Source: Plasmopara viticola
Lineage: Eukaryota > Oomycota > Peronosporomycetes > Peronosporales > Peronosporaceae
DNA: 64,000 nucleotides
Assembly: GCA_001695595.3 (NCBI GenBank)
Contig: MBPM02000007.1
Coordinates: 124,001 to 188,000, forward strand
Reading direction: 5' to 3'
The notes below the pieces were generated by a model. That model was given only the letters and a program-made list of their open reading frames with translations. It did no database searches and had not been told where the DNA came from. The position numbers and the translations under genes were made by a program. Each line of letters begins with the position of its first letter. Position 1 is the first letter of the stretch. Positions 53,977 through 64,000 of this stretch are shown piece by piece.

Positions 53977-56900
53977 TTCAAGTATTCGTCTTTAGAGAAA
54001 AAAACTCGGAATGAACCACCCTATAGTGAAGACTTACTGCTCACTCATAGCGAAACAACTGTGAATGCTGTCGAGGACTATACTATTCAGCTTTACTTCT
54101 ATTGCCTGTGATGAAGAATCACATTTAGGACTTTATATCGGCATCCTTTATATAGGCCTGACGAACCAGTCAGAAGAGCTTTAAGCTCTGATGATTTTGG
54201 CCAGCTCATAAAATTAAATGCTTGAAACAGTAGCTCCTAATTTGATATAAAGCATCCTGATGCTGGCTTTCTAGAGCTATACCATGTTATTTTTAATATA
54301 TCAAGCGAAGGCGTTGCAAGATTAGCGTAGCCAGCACTATGCTTGTGTATGTTGACTGGCCTCAAGCTCTTTTGAGAAGTTGATGCAGGTAGAAACGAGT
54401 CTATTTTTTCTCGGTCAAGGTCATCTTTTGATTAAACTGCTTACAAAACTATATTTATCTCGCCACAACGACATGTCTGTTGATGTTGGGAAATAGTTTA
54501 CTGATAAAAAATTTCAGGTGGTCTAGAAAGACCTCCAGAGTTGACTGATCGCCTCAAGAGCGGTTATGGACGTATATACTGTCAAATTTCGGGTCCAAAG
54601 ATAAATCAGCCTGACCGACGCTCAGACGATAGCACCCTGAATAAGTTAATGTCGGTCTGACTAACTCTTAGGGCGGCTTAGAGCGTCCTAAAAGTCGTAA
54701 AAAGCGTGTCTGTGAATTTTGAGCATTAATACAGCTCAGTGTCATTTCTTGTTTCGACGTGGACAAGTACGACTCTATGCTGATAATTTCGTGGCTAGAA
54801 AAAACGAGCTCTGAAGATTGTCGAGACAATCCAGGCGCCCAAACGTGCACAAAGAGCTTTTCGAGAGCATGTTCCCATCCTTTTTGCGCGTACGCCTGCT
54901 CTGGAAGGAAGCCTAGGTAAGTGTATTATCGCGCTAAACGTAAGAAATATGAAAGGTACTAATATTCTCGCAGCAGACGCGACGACGCATTCCGCTAGTA
55001 GCAACGACTGCCAACGATGCTTAAGAAACATCTTTTCAAGATGAAGCATGGTACCAAATGGGTTTGATAAAATTTGAACGAGGGTGACGTAGGTCAGCAA
55101 GACTCTGCTGGTAGCGCAACTCTACAGGTGGGTTTCGCAGTAGTGTCATTTTCAGTTGATAAAGTTTCTCAAGCGAATACCATTGGTCCACGACAAAAGT
55201 ACGTATTTCAGATCAATACCTGAAGTTTGTGGAGCCACCAAGAGGTCCGCTGAAAGAGAGTGGTAATACAATACGAAACTTATTTTTGAATATCGATAGC
55301 GACCTCACCGTTTGGCAAAAAACCTAATCGATAAAAACAATCTGTATTTGTTCGATCGTCATGTCTTGACATGTGCTCTTTGCTTGAAGGCGCTCGCGCA
55401 CACAAGTGTCACAATTACTGAATCTTGAAGTAGTCAGTTTTACTAAGTTTCTAACGATATTAAAAGCCAGCAACATTGCAATCAAGATAAAAGTGCTCTT
55501 GAGGTCCTCCGTTTAGAACTAAAATGCTTCAAATTAGCCTTATAGGTAGCGTACGGTTGCCCAGGTTCAAAGATTCTAATGATCCTAATAATCCTAAAAT
55601 CCAGTAAGCTGAAGCAAAAATGGTCGTAGAAGTGAAAGAGTTGCTTGATGTGAGAAAAAAGGATAGCTTCCTGTACGCGGGTGAGCCACCACTTTACTTT
55701 TTCATTAGAAATGAAGACGAAATATCGTTAAACACTGATGATGTGTCTCCTCAGCGTGAAACGCGGTGTGTCAAATATGACTTTGTTGCGGTCAAGCCAA
55801 AAATGCGCAAAATGAAGCAGCGCAGCATTGAATAGACGAATCGGCGTACGCAGAGAAATTAGCTTAGGAACTATCAATTAGTGGAGCAATAAATGTGCAT
55901 TAAGACTGAAAATTTGGAGAAACGGGATGAAATAGGTACGATAATTTCTAAGTTATGTGGCAGACCCGTAGTAGATGACGAGAAATTTCAAATGTAGTGC
56001 ACCTTTCCACCAGCACTATTTGAAGTTCATTGTGCTTAAGTCGAAAATTTTGCGCAGGCGGGAAGAACATTGCGCCGGAGGCGACGCTTAAATGGCTTAT
56101 CAGACTCTAAACAACTTTGCATTAAATGTCTCCAAAGTGGATATAGTCTCTGCCTTAATTGCAGAATTGATTATTAAGAATAGTCCGAATAACAGGTAGA
56201 GTATGAATGAGGTTTTGTGAAAAATGAGGGCGCGGGGAAGTGGCGGGGCGGAGACAGAACCGGAGGGAGGGATTGAAACGAAGGAAGAACGGAACGAAAA
56301 CACTTACTCAGGAGCCGAAAGATTCGAAAGTAAATTTATTTTTAGGGTCTTTAATTCGCAACTACATGCTACCTTTAGGAAATAGAATATCTACTCGTAA
56401 AAGAGTTCTAATACCCGGGCGCAATGATCTTGAGCACGCCTATCCATGCGCCTGTCCATGACGCCATCGTTGCTTGTTGGCACCGTCGCACAACCGTGTG
56501 TCGTGCAGGAGTTACATTGGACAGACATAAAAAACGGTATAAACCATAGTATACCGGTGATCTTCAACATTTACAACGGAATTAGTCTTGAAATTGATGT
56601 CTATTGCTCAACTCGGCTCTTATGACCAGAACATTGAGCAGTATTTAAACAATGACATTTTATATATTTTTCCGGCCCATAGTAAAACCTGGAAGCACTT
56701 TGTAATCACTTCCGCGCCTACGAGAAATGGAAATAAACTACCTACACAAAGTTATTAGAAAAACACTTCCCACTACTCGAAATACTTTCTGGTCCACGTA
56801 GGCCTGAGACGGCGGCTGTGCTTGGAGCCGCTTTTGATATTAGATAACTATAACACATAACGGTGCTCGAGCTCTAGAAGTGAGCGCTATGCTAAATAGC

Positions 56901-57911
56901 TCAGTTACCACAGGCCCTGGATAACAATAGCGCATACTTTGTAGTCCAAGACATTATAGCTTAAGGCTTCCGCCTTTTGTTAATATAAGTCGCAAACTTC
57001 TCACTTCAAATGAGGGTACAATGGCTAATAAGGCGGCCGAGATGACGAATGTTTGGGAGGGCGTGACATTCGCACTTATCCTTACTAAGAGATCATGGAC
57101 ATCCACCCGTAAAATTGCTCTACCCAAATTTTTTGTGTCCTGCGAGCGCTTGAGGGATCAATTTAAAGCATTGTTTGCTTCCGTAAATTTTAAATTGCGC
57201 CAGTGATCATGCTTTTTCGCCTGCAAGCAAAATAAACATGAGCCTCATAACCATATCTATAATATAAGGGTTTTGTTGGCCTTAAAATTTGGAGGACCAC
57301 TTTTTAAATTAGGCAATGTGACTATGTTTATAGATGGCCTAATGTTTGGCCCACCTCACACTGAATCTTCTAAACCGCAGATAGTAACAATCGCTTAGTA
57401 TAGACACAGACTGACAGGATCGCTTCTCTGGAAGACTATGGACGGAAGGTTTATGCTCTTTAGAAAGTAGTGGTCGTAGTAAACTAGGTTCCAGTCCAAC
57501 CGAATTTGAGCGTTGTCGAACAAAGAACAATTTGCTGATTTAGTTGGGGCACATAATTGTGCTTTCCCAATGCAGGCCGGCGAAGTAATTATCTGCCATG
57601 TTTTAAAATAATGAAGTTGCTGACAGGAAAACGTGTGCGGCAAAGCCAAGCACTAGTCATGAATGGCAGCAAAGCGTTCATTTGGAGAAGAACTAAGTAG
57701 TGTATGATGATATACACAAAATGAACTGAGTCCCTGAGAGTTTTCACAGCTCATATATACACGTAAGCGTACGAGGGTCAAAAGCTCGATTAAGTCGTGA
57801 TAGCCGCCGGCGCATTGCCAAATTTGGTAGCTGGCAAGCGATTGTGGTCAATTAAACAGATAGACTGATGCTCAAAGAAAAATCTTCGAAAGCAGGTAAC
57901 TATCAATTGGA

Positions 57912-58157
57912 ATGTATTCTCAGGGTCAAGATAGAGAGATGGACCTGAATATAATTTTTAAGGATTTCGACAGCACGGAGTCATTACGTGTCCTTGACAT
58001 GGACCAGTACGACTTGAACCTGGGCGTGACAGGGCCGAGAAGTTCAATATCTAGGGCAAGCCTATGGCTACCAGCACACATTAGGGCATTTAATAGGCTC
58101 CTGTCGTGTGAACAGCTTACTTTCAAGGAGCTCCAGTCAAGTATATACCCGACCTGA
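57912..58157 (+). pseudogene. Possible Ty3/gypsy protease-RT linker relic
   Basis: RVLDMDQYDLNLGV recalls the gypsy segment between protease and RT (F.VLDMDEYDvILGM.WL). What follows cannot be aligned to an RT in any frame. A short relic is the most I can support. Confidence 0.35.
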
Positions 58158-58882
58158 ATATGGATACTAGTAAGGAAGCAGGACGAGACGTAGTCATCAA
58201 AATATCTCTTTGCGAGTCCAAAATCTTGCTGGCAGCGCGGCCTCGTACGAAACAGGACGATTTTGGAGTTTGGCGGTTACAACATTACCGCCACATTTAT
58301 ACGGCGACAGAGACCAAGAGGGGTGACCTAGGGGTTCCGCAAGGCGCATACTTTTTCTTTCAACATGATAATAGAGCGAGCGACTCGTAAATGTAAGAGA
58401 TGTCGTTTTGGATAATGAAACAAATTTACACGTTTTTAAAAATCCATAAATTAACGATATTGGGAATTATCAAAACTGTGATTGATAGTGCCCTCTAATT
58501 CAGGACCTTGATCACAATACTATAAATTTGTTCTGAAATTACTTTTCTCGAATAAGTGAGATGATGCACTCACTGGCTTTCTCAAGGCAGCACAAGTAAC
58601 AATGCTCGCATCGAGCGCGACTTCGATGGGTGTATTGAATAAAGAGAGAGGCATAAAACACCCCGGAGCATCCTCAAACGAAGCTAGCATACAAATTTTG
58701 TTATCACATAGGGAAATTTGAGGAACTTGAACCGTAAGAAAGTATTCATAGAACCACAGCCAGATAAACAAACAACACGATACGCAAAAGATCAAAATGA
58801 TTGGATTCGTTAGGGCCAACACTTTCTCTGGTCTTCACGAGCTTGTAGAATACATAGCAATAGAGCAATTCCAGGTGATATT
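58158..58882. other. 3' flank of the GIP-like gene; left arm of an inverted duplication
   Basis: About 58250-58480, reversed, matches 60370-60570. A minus-strand ORF at 58520-58822 (100 aa) starts with a hydrophobic stretch (NPIILIFCVSCCLFIWLWFYEY) about 60 nt after the GIP-like stop; it has no other support. Confidence 0.5.
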
Positions 58883-59635
58883 CTACAATAGTTGCGATTG
58901 AATCCAAGAAAGCTCAGTCGACACGCGTGCGTACACCGAAATCTCACCTTTGCCCTCTTGCGCAAAAGAAGCCACACCCACCACCGTGTCTTCGCCAACA
59001 TTTTGCTTGTCCTTTAACACCAGGGGACCTCCCAGATCAATATAACTGAGACCCTTACCTTTAACATCACCGGCGCACAAATACTCATCATTAATAAAGG
59101 GGAAATCCGTTGAATTGCGGCAGGCTCCGTTTTCAATTACGGGAAGCTCGACACTATGCAGCATGTCCGACAAGCCAACAAAGTTGATCCAATCAGTACT
59201 GCCCCATCCTAATGCAGTCGTCAAATCTCCCTTCTTTGGTTTAATGAGAAAATCGTCCGTGGCTGGCAGCTTCACTGGATCAAAACTGCTATTTTGCTCT
59301 AGCGTCAAAATGGCAAGGTTGTAGGTGAGATTTGGATTGTAGAAGTTTGGGTGGACTCGCGTGTCTACGATTTTGAACACATCGGCATTGCGCGTACTAT
59401 TATAGGACTGCGCACCCACGGTCACATGAGTGGGCTTCTCAAGAGTGCATGATGCAGAAGTGAGGACGTGGCATGAGTCGATCAGAGCCGCCCCACAAAC
59501 AGGGGCACCACCTTTGGAAAGACTCAAGAACGACATGTAGCTGCTCATGCCAGGGGATACTTCCTCTCCACCAACAATGGCAGAGACCGACCCACTTGCG
59601 AGTGACACTAGGAAAGCAGTCGCGATTGTCTTCAT
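58883..59635 (-). CDS. Secreted catalytically dead trypsin-like protein (glucanase-inhibitor-protein-like), 250 aa
   Basis: ATG 59635 starts a signal peptide (MKTIATAFLVSLASGSVSA) followed directly by IVGGEEV, the mature N-terminus of chymotrypsin-fold proteases; no propeptide intervenes. The three catalytic positions are all replaced: TAAHC is TSASC (His to Ser), D(I)ALL is NLAIL (Asp to Asn) and GDSGGPL is IDLGGPL (Ser to Leu). The paired cysteines, LGWGSTD, CAGDVKGKG and a C-terminal SWIQSQLL helix are kept, so the fold is likely intact. Phytophthora glucanase inhibitor proteins are just such inactive S1 homologues, secreted to block plant endo-beta-1,3-glucanases. That role here is inferred. 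Sequons (NST, NLT, NSS) suggest glycosylation. An inverted partial copy lies at 60160-60270. Confidence 0.85.
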   Translation of the reverse strand: MKTIATAFLVSLASGSVSAIVGGEEVSPGMSSYMSFLSLSKGGAPVCGAALIDSCHVLTSASCTLEKPTHVTVGAQSYNSTRNADVFKIVDTRVHPNFYNPNLTYNLAILTLEQNSSFDPVKLPATDDFLIKPKKGDLTTALGWGSTDWINFVGLSDMLHSVELPVIENGACRNSTDFPFINDEYLCAGDVKGKGLSYIDLGGPLVLKDKQNVGEDTVVGVASFAQEGKGEISVYARVSTELSWIQSQLL

Positions 59636-60159
59636 AATGGAGTCGAGCTGCGTCGTATCTAGAGAGGATGCGTGAAGATGGAAGTAAATTCAGGAATGAA
59701 TAACTTATTGACACGTTAGCTCGGGTAACCGGACAAGAAACTTGTTGGTGAGAGCTAGCTCTTCACATCCTACGTGATAATCTTTATATAAAAAGAGCGG
59801 TCACCAAAACAAAGTTTACTTATTCGTTGCGATAGCGACACCGAAATTAACGTAATCATAAAATATACCACTAGTTACATCCTTCTCTTAAGAAAAATAT
59901 TATTTACTCAGAGCTGCAATATTATCAGATGCAGTAGCTGACTGGATCACATTTTGTAACACAATGCTACCCATGTCGAATAGTAATAAATCCAGGCTTA
60001 TCTTGGCATTGAATGTTCTTTTGAGACCCCTGATTATCACTAGCGGTCTGCTGTGTGCAAATCACCACTTGTTTTTGTAGAGCCGTGTCACATAACACGA
60101 AAAATACCGATATGCGACGTATTCGTAATGAGCACATTTTGTTGGTTTTTTTAAACCGG
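59636..60159. other. Spacer of the inverted duplication; promoter side of the GIP-like gene
   Basis: No gene. The minus strand has TATATAAAG about 150 bp upstream of ATG 59635 (near 59785). Otherwise AT-rich and featureless. Confidence 0.4.
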
Positions 60160-60270
60160 CTTTGGTGATGGGTGTGTCTTCTTTTGCTCAAAAGGGCAAA
60201 GATGGTAAGATATCGGTGTACGCGCGCGTGTCGGCCTAGCTTCCGTGTTTGCAATCGCAACTACAGTAGA
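60160..60270 (+). pseudogene. 3'-end fragment of a second GIP-like gene, inverted
   Basis: The plus strand reads LVMGVSSFAQKGKDGKISVYARVSA followed by TAG, then CLQSQLQ. It matches the last 36 residues of the intact gene (VVGVASFAQEGKGEISVYARVSTELSWIQSQLL). The upstream part is missing. The flank after it continues to match the 3' flank of the intact gene. Confidence 0.85.
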
Positions 60271-60369
60271 AAACTATACGTGGGATTATTCAGTGTGTTA
60301 CTGGGGTCACGATTCAACGAAAATTATGCTGGTCTAACTATTTTAAAAGCCTTTTAATTTGTCCCCTCT

Positions 60370-60570
60370 TCTCAATCCCGTTTTTTCGTTAATTTACGGT
60401 TTTTTATATTTTTTGTAAAATAAAAATATTATTAAGAACGACAGCTATTACATATACCAGTCGCTCACTCTACTATTATGTTGAAAGAAAAAGCGCGGAA
60501 CCCCTAGGTTACCCCTCTTGGTCTCTGATTGGCCGTTAAAATGTGGCTGTAATGTTGCAACCGCATACTT
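60370..60570 (+). repeat. Right arm of the inverted duplication
   Basis: ttaattta.gg.tttttta...cagtcgctc.ctcta.tattatgttgaaagaaaaag and cggaacccctaggt.acccctcttggtctctg are also found, reverse-complemented, at about 58250-58480. The right arm lacks about 0.3 kb present in the left between stop codon and this block. Confidence 0.8.
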
Positions 60571-63500
60571 TGCACGTGACTTTATCAGCTCTCAAATCTC
60601 CAGATTGAACGGCTTGGAAGACATTAAAAGTCGGCAATTTGGCTGTATACAGGTCGTTCGCGAAATGATAGACACTTTGACGCACGCAGTAGATTCGTGT
60701 TGTTCACCAAAACGGCTTGCTTATATTGCGCAGCTTGCAAATATCCGGCTTCAAATTGCGAACGGGCGCTCGTTGACACAACAAGGAGATTTAGGGCCAA
60801 ATTTTTCTGCTGTTTCCGGCAGAATTTTAATACAATTTTTCATTTAAAGGCCATTGTAGCCATTCAGAAGCAAAGAGAGATGACCTGAGATTCCGTATTG
60901 AAAAACGATCGCTCAAATCCAAAAACTGAGCACCTGGAAGTGCATTCCATTATATATTGGCCAGTTTATATTGTGGTATCGTCATCACACGATTGACCTT
61001 TGTCATTCGCATGGCTGGGGTATCATATGCCGTTTCAATATTTGATAAATCCATCTGCGTAAGTGAAGCAGTATTACATAGCACCTTGCATAGAGCTGGC
61101 GGGTAGGGAGATGGCATTTTATCGGATATTAGTGTACAATGATTGCATTTATTTCACTGACTTATTAAGTACCTGACCATTAAGTAGATTTGTCTTGAAA
61201 GTGCAGTCTATTGTTGCACGTGTATTCTGTATATGCCGCAAATTTGGCTTTGAAATAAAAACAGTGACCATAATCATTCTTTGACATACCTCAGTTTGCA
61301 AATCGGTCATTTAGCACTTTTAAATAATACTCGGCTTTAACTTAACCAAAACCTCAGAAGCTTAATGTTTTTGAGGTTTAGTGGTTCTGACACCTCGGGT
61401 AGTGTCTTCGGCTAAAGCGAACTTGCCGTTATATAACGACCAGTAGATTTGTCAAAAAAATCGTGATAATGTCTGTTCGCCAACTACAGAGCCATTAATC
61501 TGAGATCGATGCCGTATTGCATTCGTATTCTCTTCTAGCGACGCTATGCTACCCGCTCTTGATGTCCATCTGATGACCTCTATTTTTTATTGTGTCTTAA
61601 AAATTAATGTTACCTCTTGCAGAAATTTATGTCCTGCAATTGGTGTAGTTGCACACCGGAAGACGGGAAGGTGACTGAACTTGCAGCCCTCCTGCTTACA
61701 GCAGCTGAATGCATCGTGAAATATGAAACTTACAAGCAACGTCCATGCTCTAGATATTACGTAGCTAGCTTCGGTGGTGATACTTACTGTAGTATCCAAG
61801 CCTGCATTGGAGTGGAGCAGAACCAATTTGTTGGACTTCGCCAACGCTCACATTTTAGGCTTGCAAGCAGGGAAGGCATAGCTTCTACATTCCCCAAACA
61901 AATCAAGAGAACTGAGTGCATGGATAGCTTAAGGGTATTGTTTATCTTTATATAGGAGGTAGATGGAAAGTCAGACCGCTCTCTCAGAATCGAAGAGAGA
62001 CAGATGGCCACTAAGATGACTTTTGAGATCATATATGCGTGGCACTTGCACTCGGGTTTTAAAAAAGGCCGCATGAAGGCTGGGCACTTACCTTTAAGGT
62101 CACTTCACCTGTTTTGGAGACGCATCAAGAAACAGCTAAGAGCCGGTGAAGCCTAAGGTACCACGTTAGTAGAAGGGGACATAACTTGTTTCTAAAAATG
62201 CACAGCCTTAGACTGATAGCCTTGCATGTTCAAAATGCCGTAAAGGCTAACTTCCTCGCTCTATAGGTCCCAGAGCAGTGATGTTCGTGAATTTGCAGAC
62301 TCGGGTCTGGTCCTAATGTGGTGAGCAAAGCAACATCCGTTGCATTGGCTGTCGTAAGCAAAGCACTTGGTCCGTGCCTGCTTCAAGAGCGTTCGACAAC
62401 TTCAAATCTTGTCTCGTTTATGGGCTCTAAACCTTGCTGAAAGAAGCCACGCCCTCAGAGCCAATGAGACAACAAGATTCTCGTGATGGGTGCGTGCTTC
62501 ATATCATAGAAGCTTAGCCGCTGAAAGCTTGACAGCTCTCAAAGAAGGATGTAGCATGCGTAGACTGCTGATTGTGCACGAGAGTGAAGAGTCTTGATAG
62601 ACTCTAGCTCATCGCGAAGTTTCGGGCGCCGACGAACGATAACGGTTCTGCGTTTTCGGGATATTTGAAAGACCTTGTGGCATCATTCATCAATCTCATG
62701 GCATACAACCAAGAGTACTGGCCGCTGTGAAAAGCACATACGGCTTACTCATTTGGCTTTGAGTGCATACATCTGAACTTATAATACCAATAGCGAACAC
62801 CGTTTTTAATATGAGGGCGAAAGGCCGTGTTAACATAAGACTGTGCACTTGAGCGGCCGGCCAAAAAATTTCTAGAGCTCACTGCGACTCTCTGACATAA
62901 GTAAAGAGTTTTTGCACAAATATGCACAGCGGCTGATCTGACCGCGAGCCTCATTTGCATATAGCCACAAAATGCCGTTATCATCTAATAGGTTGGGATT
63001 AGCCAAAGAAACTGCGACCTGTGTGACAGGGACGGCCCCAAAAGCAATAAATAGCGCAAACACCCGGTCGCACGGAGACTGCTTTTTCACATTATGAATG
63101 CGCAAGGCGGAGTCGGTAGACCTCATCGGCCTCCAAAGTCAATACCATTCTGATACTGAATGCATTGTAGGCAGAAGTGCTTTCAAGGTGAGCCCGTAGC
63201 TTCCTATAGAATTGGCGTGATTTCCCCACTTCGTAGAAATTCTGAGAGCTGTTGAAGTGGATCCGACATGACTCTCCCAAAACCGCTACAATCTGGGAAA
63301 TTTTGCAGTGAGGTGCTTCATATGTATGATGCGGTATTTCTTCGAGTATTAATGTACGATAGATGATTCCATGCTCGCGCTCGTAGTTTACGCTTTTAGC
63401 GGCTGGTCTGGCACTATTAAAAGCTTAGATATCATGGAGGTGACTCATCGAAGAGCAAGTTGCACTCTTAACTCACGGATGCAAAGTAATTCATTCAAAG

Positions 63501-64000
63501 TGGTCGAGTTTTAAAAAGTAGAAGGTTTACGTGATATCAGAATGGCTTTTTCAATAAAGCCGTGGTGGTGAGTGTACATAAGGGTACAAAAGTGAGGGCC
63601 CATACCGGGTGCTCGTCACCGTTGGTTAACAGCACCAAGTGATAACCTTTAGCGACGGTGCTTAAGGCATGCGCGAAAGCACAATGCTTTACTAAACAAT
63701 TGCTATTTGAACCAAGTGTCGCATACAAATGATGCCCGAGAAGTGGTATCCAAAGAGCCCTCAAATTGTCTAAGGTACGTGAGCATACTACTCGGAGCTA
63801 TCTTTTGGGTCGACCAAGTAGTGCCTACCTAAAAGTTTTTTCCCTTCTTCGTATGCCAATATTCCTGAGGATTGATATTTTCTTACGAGACGGCGGCTTA
63901 AGTTGGACCATGGCGGTGAAAGAAATTCAAAGCCCCTCGCTCATTACGTTAGTGGCTTTGACCACTACACCATTCAAGGAATGTACGAGAGTTATCGCCT
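60571..64000. other. Gene-poor right end
   Basis: Short ORFs on both strands (for example 60518-60847 plus, 61617-61955 plus, 62872-63126 minus, 63537-63764 minus) have no recognisable domain, signal peptide or effector motif. No repeat family of this window recurs here. Confidence 0.45.

Larger units (their letters stand above)
49245..57905. other. Gene-poor 8.7-kb spacer
   Basis: Contains SINE-like copy 5 and a gypsy integrase relic at 53740-53976. Other open frames (for example 50458-50835, 50862-51167, 52934-53203 and 54795-55100) are short, compositionally random and without recognisable domains. Confidence 0.5.

Noticed and set aside
49245..64000. RxLR or Crinkler effector genes in the gene-poor right end
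   Set aside because: No frame showed a signal peptide followed by RxLR/EER or an LFLAK-type N-terminus; only the GIP-like gene is a secreted candidate.

Overview
The window looks like nuclear DNA of a plant-pathogenic oomycete, most likely a Peronosporalean such as Phytophthora or a downy mildew. The support is mixed. Genes are intron-poor, and the introns I could place are 68-91 nt with GT(A/G)xGx donors and CTRAY-type branch sites. Several 5' ends carry oomycete-like initiator (YTCANTYY) motifs, sometimes next to CCAAT. There is a trypsin-fold secreted protein with all three catalytic residues replaced, as in Phytophthora glucanase inhibitor proteins. The spaces between gene islands hold decayed Ty3/gypsy elements and a dispersed SINE-like repeat.

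Layout. 0.16-2.8 kb: a three-exon tepsin/ENTH-VHS trafficking adaptor. 2.8-14.4 kb: a tandem segmental duplication. Each copy holds a membrane O-acyltransferase (acyltransferase-3) gene; the left copy is dead and the right copy intact. A 6.4-kb chromodomain-bearing Ty3/gypsy element (5023-11427, minus strand) sits between them. 15.7-17.4 kb: a SINE-like copy followed by a TPR-TMEM33 fusion gene. 19.5-21.2 kb: a coiled-coil protein with a CC1-box (dynein-adaptor-like) motif, split by two introns. 21.8-22.75 kb: a UbiA/MenA-like membrane protein lacking the metal-binding aspartates. 27.9-33.9 kb: two long single-exon membrane-protein genes, an OSCA/CSC1-type channel and an unrecognised protein with a large glycosylatable loop. 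42.5-49.2 kb: a CHD (group III, CHD7/Kismet-like) chromatin remodeller in four exons plus two unresolved frame breaks. 58.9-59.6 kb: the dead-protease (GIP-like) secreted protein, with an inverted partial copy 0.5 kb away.

Between these islands lie long gene-poor stretches (22.8-27.9, 33.9-42.5, 49.2-58.9 and 60.6-64 kb). They hold SINE-like copies, retroelement scraps and short tandem repeats, and otherwise nothing I can name.

The genes do not form a pathway. They are mostly housekeeping membrane-traffic, membrane-protein and chromatin genes, plus one probable host-interaction protein in the repeat-rich right end. Intron placements, frame breaks and repeat boundaries were worked out by hand; identities and difference counts are by eye.
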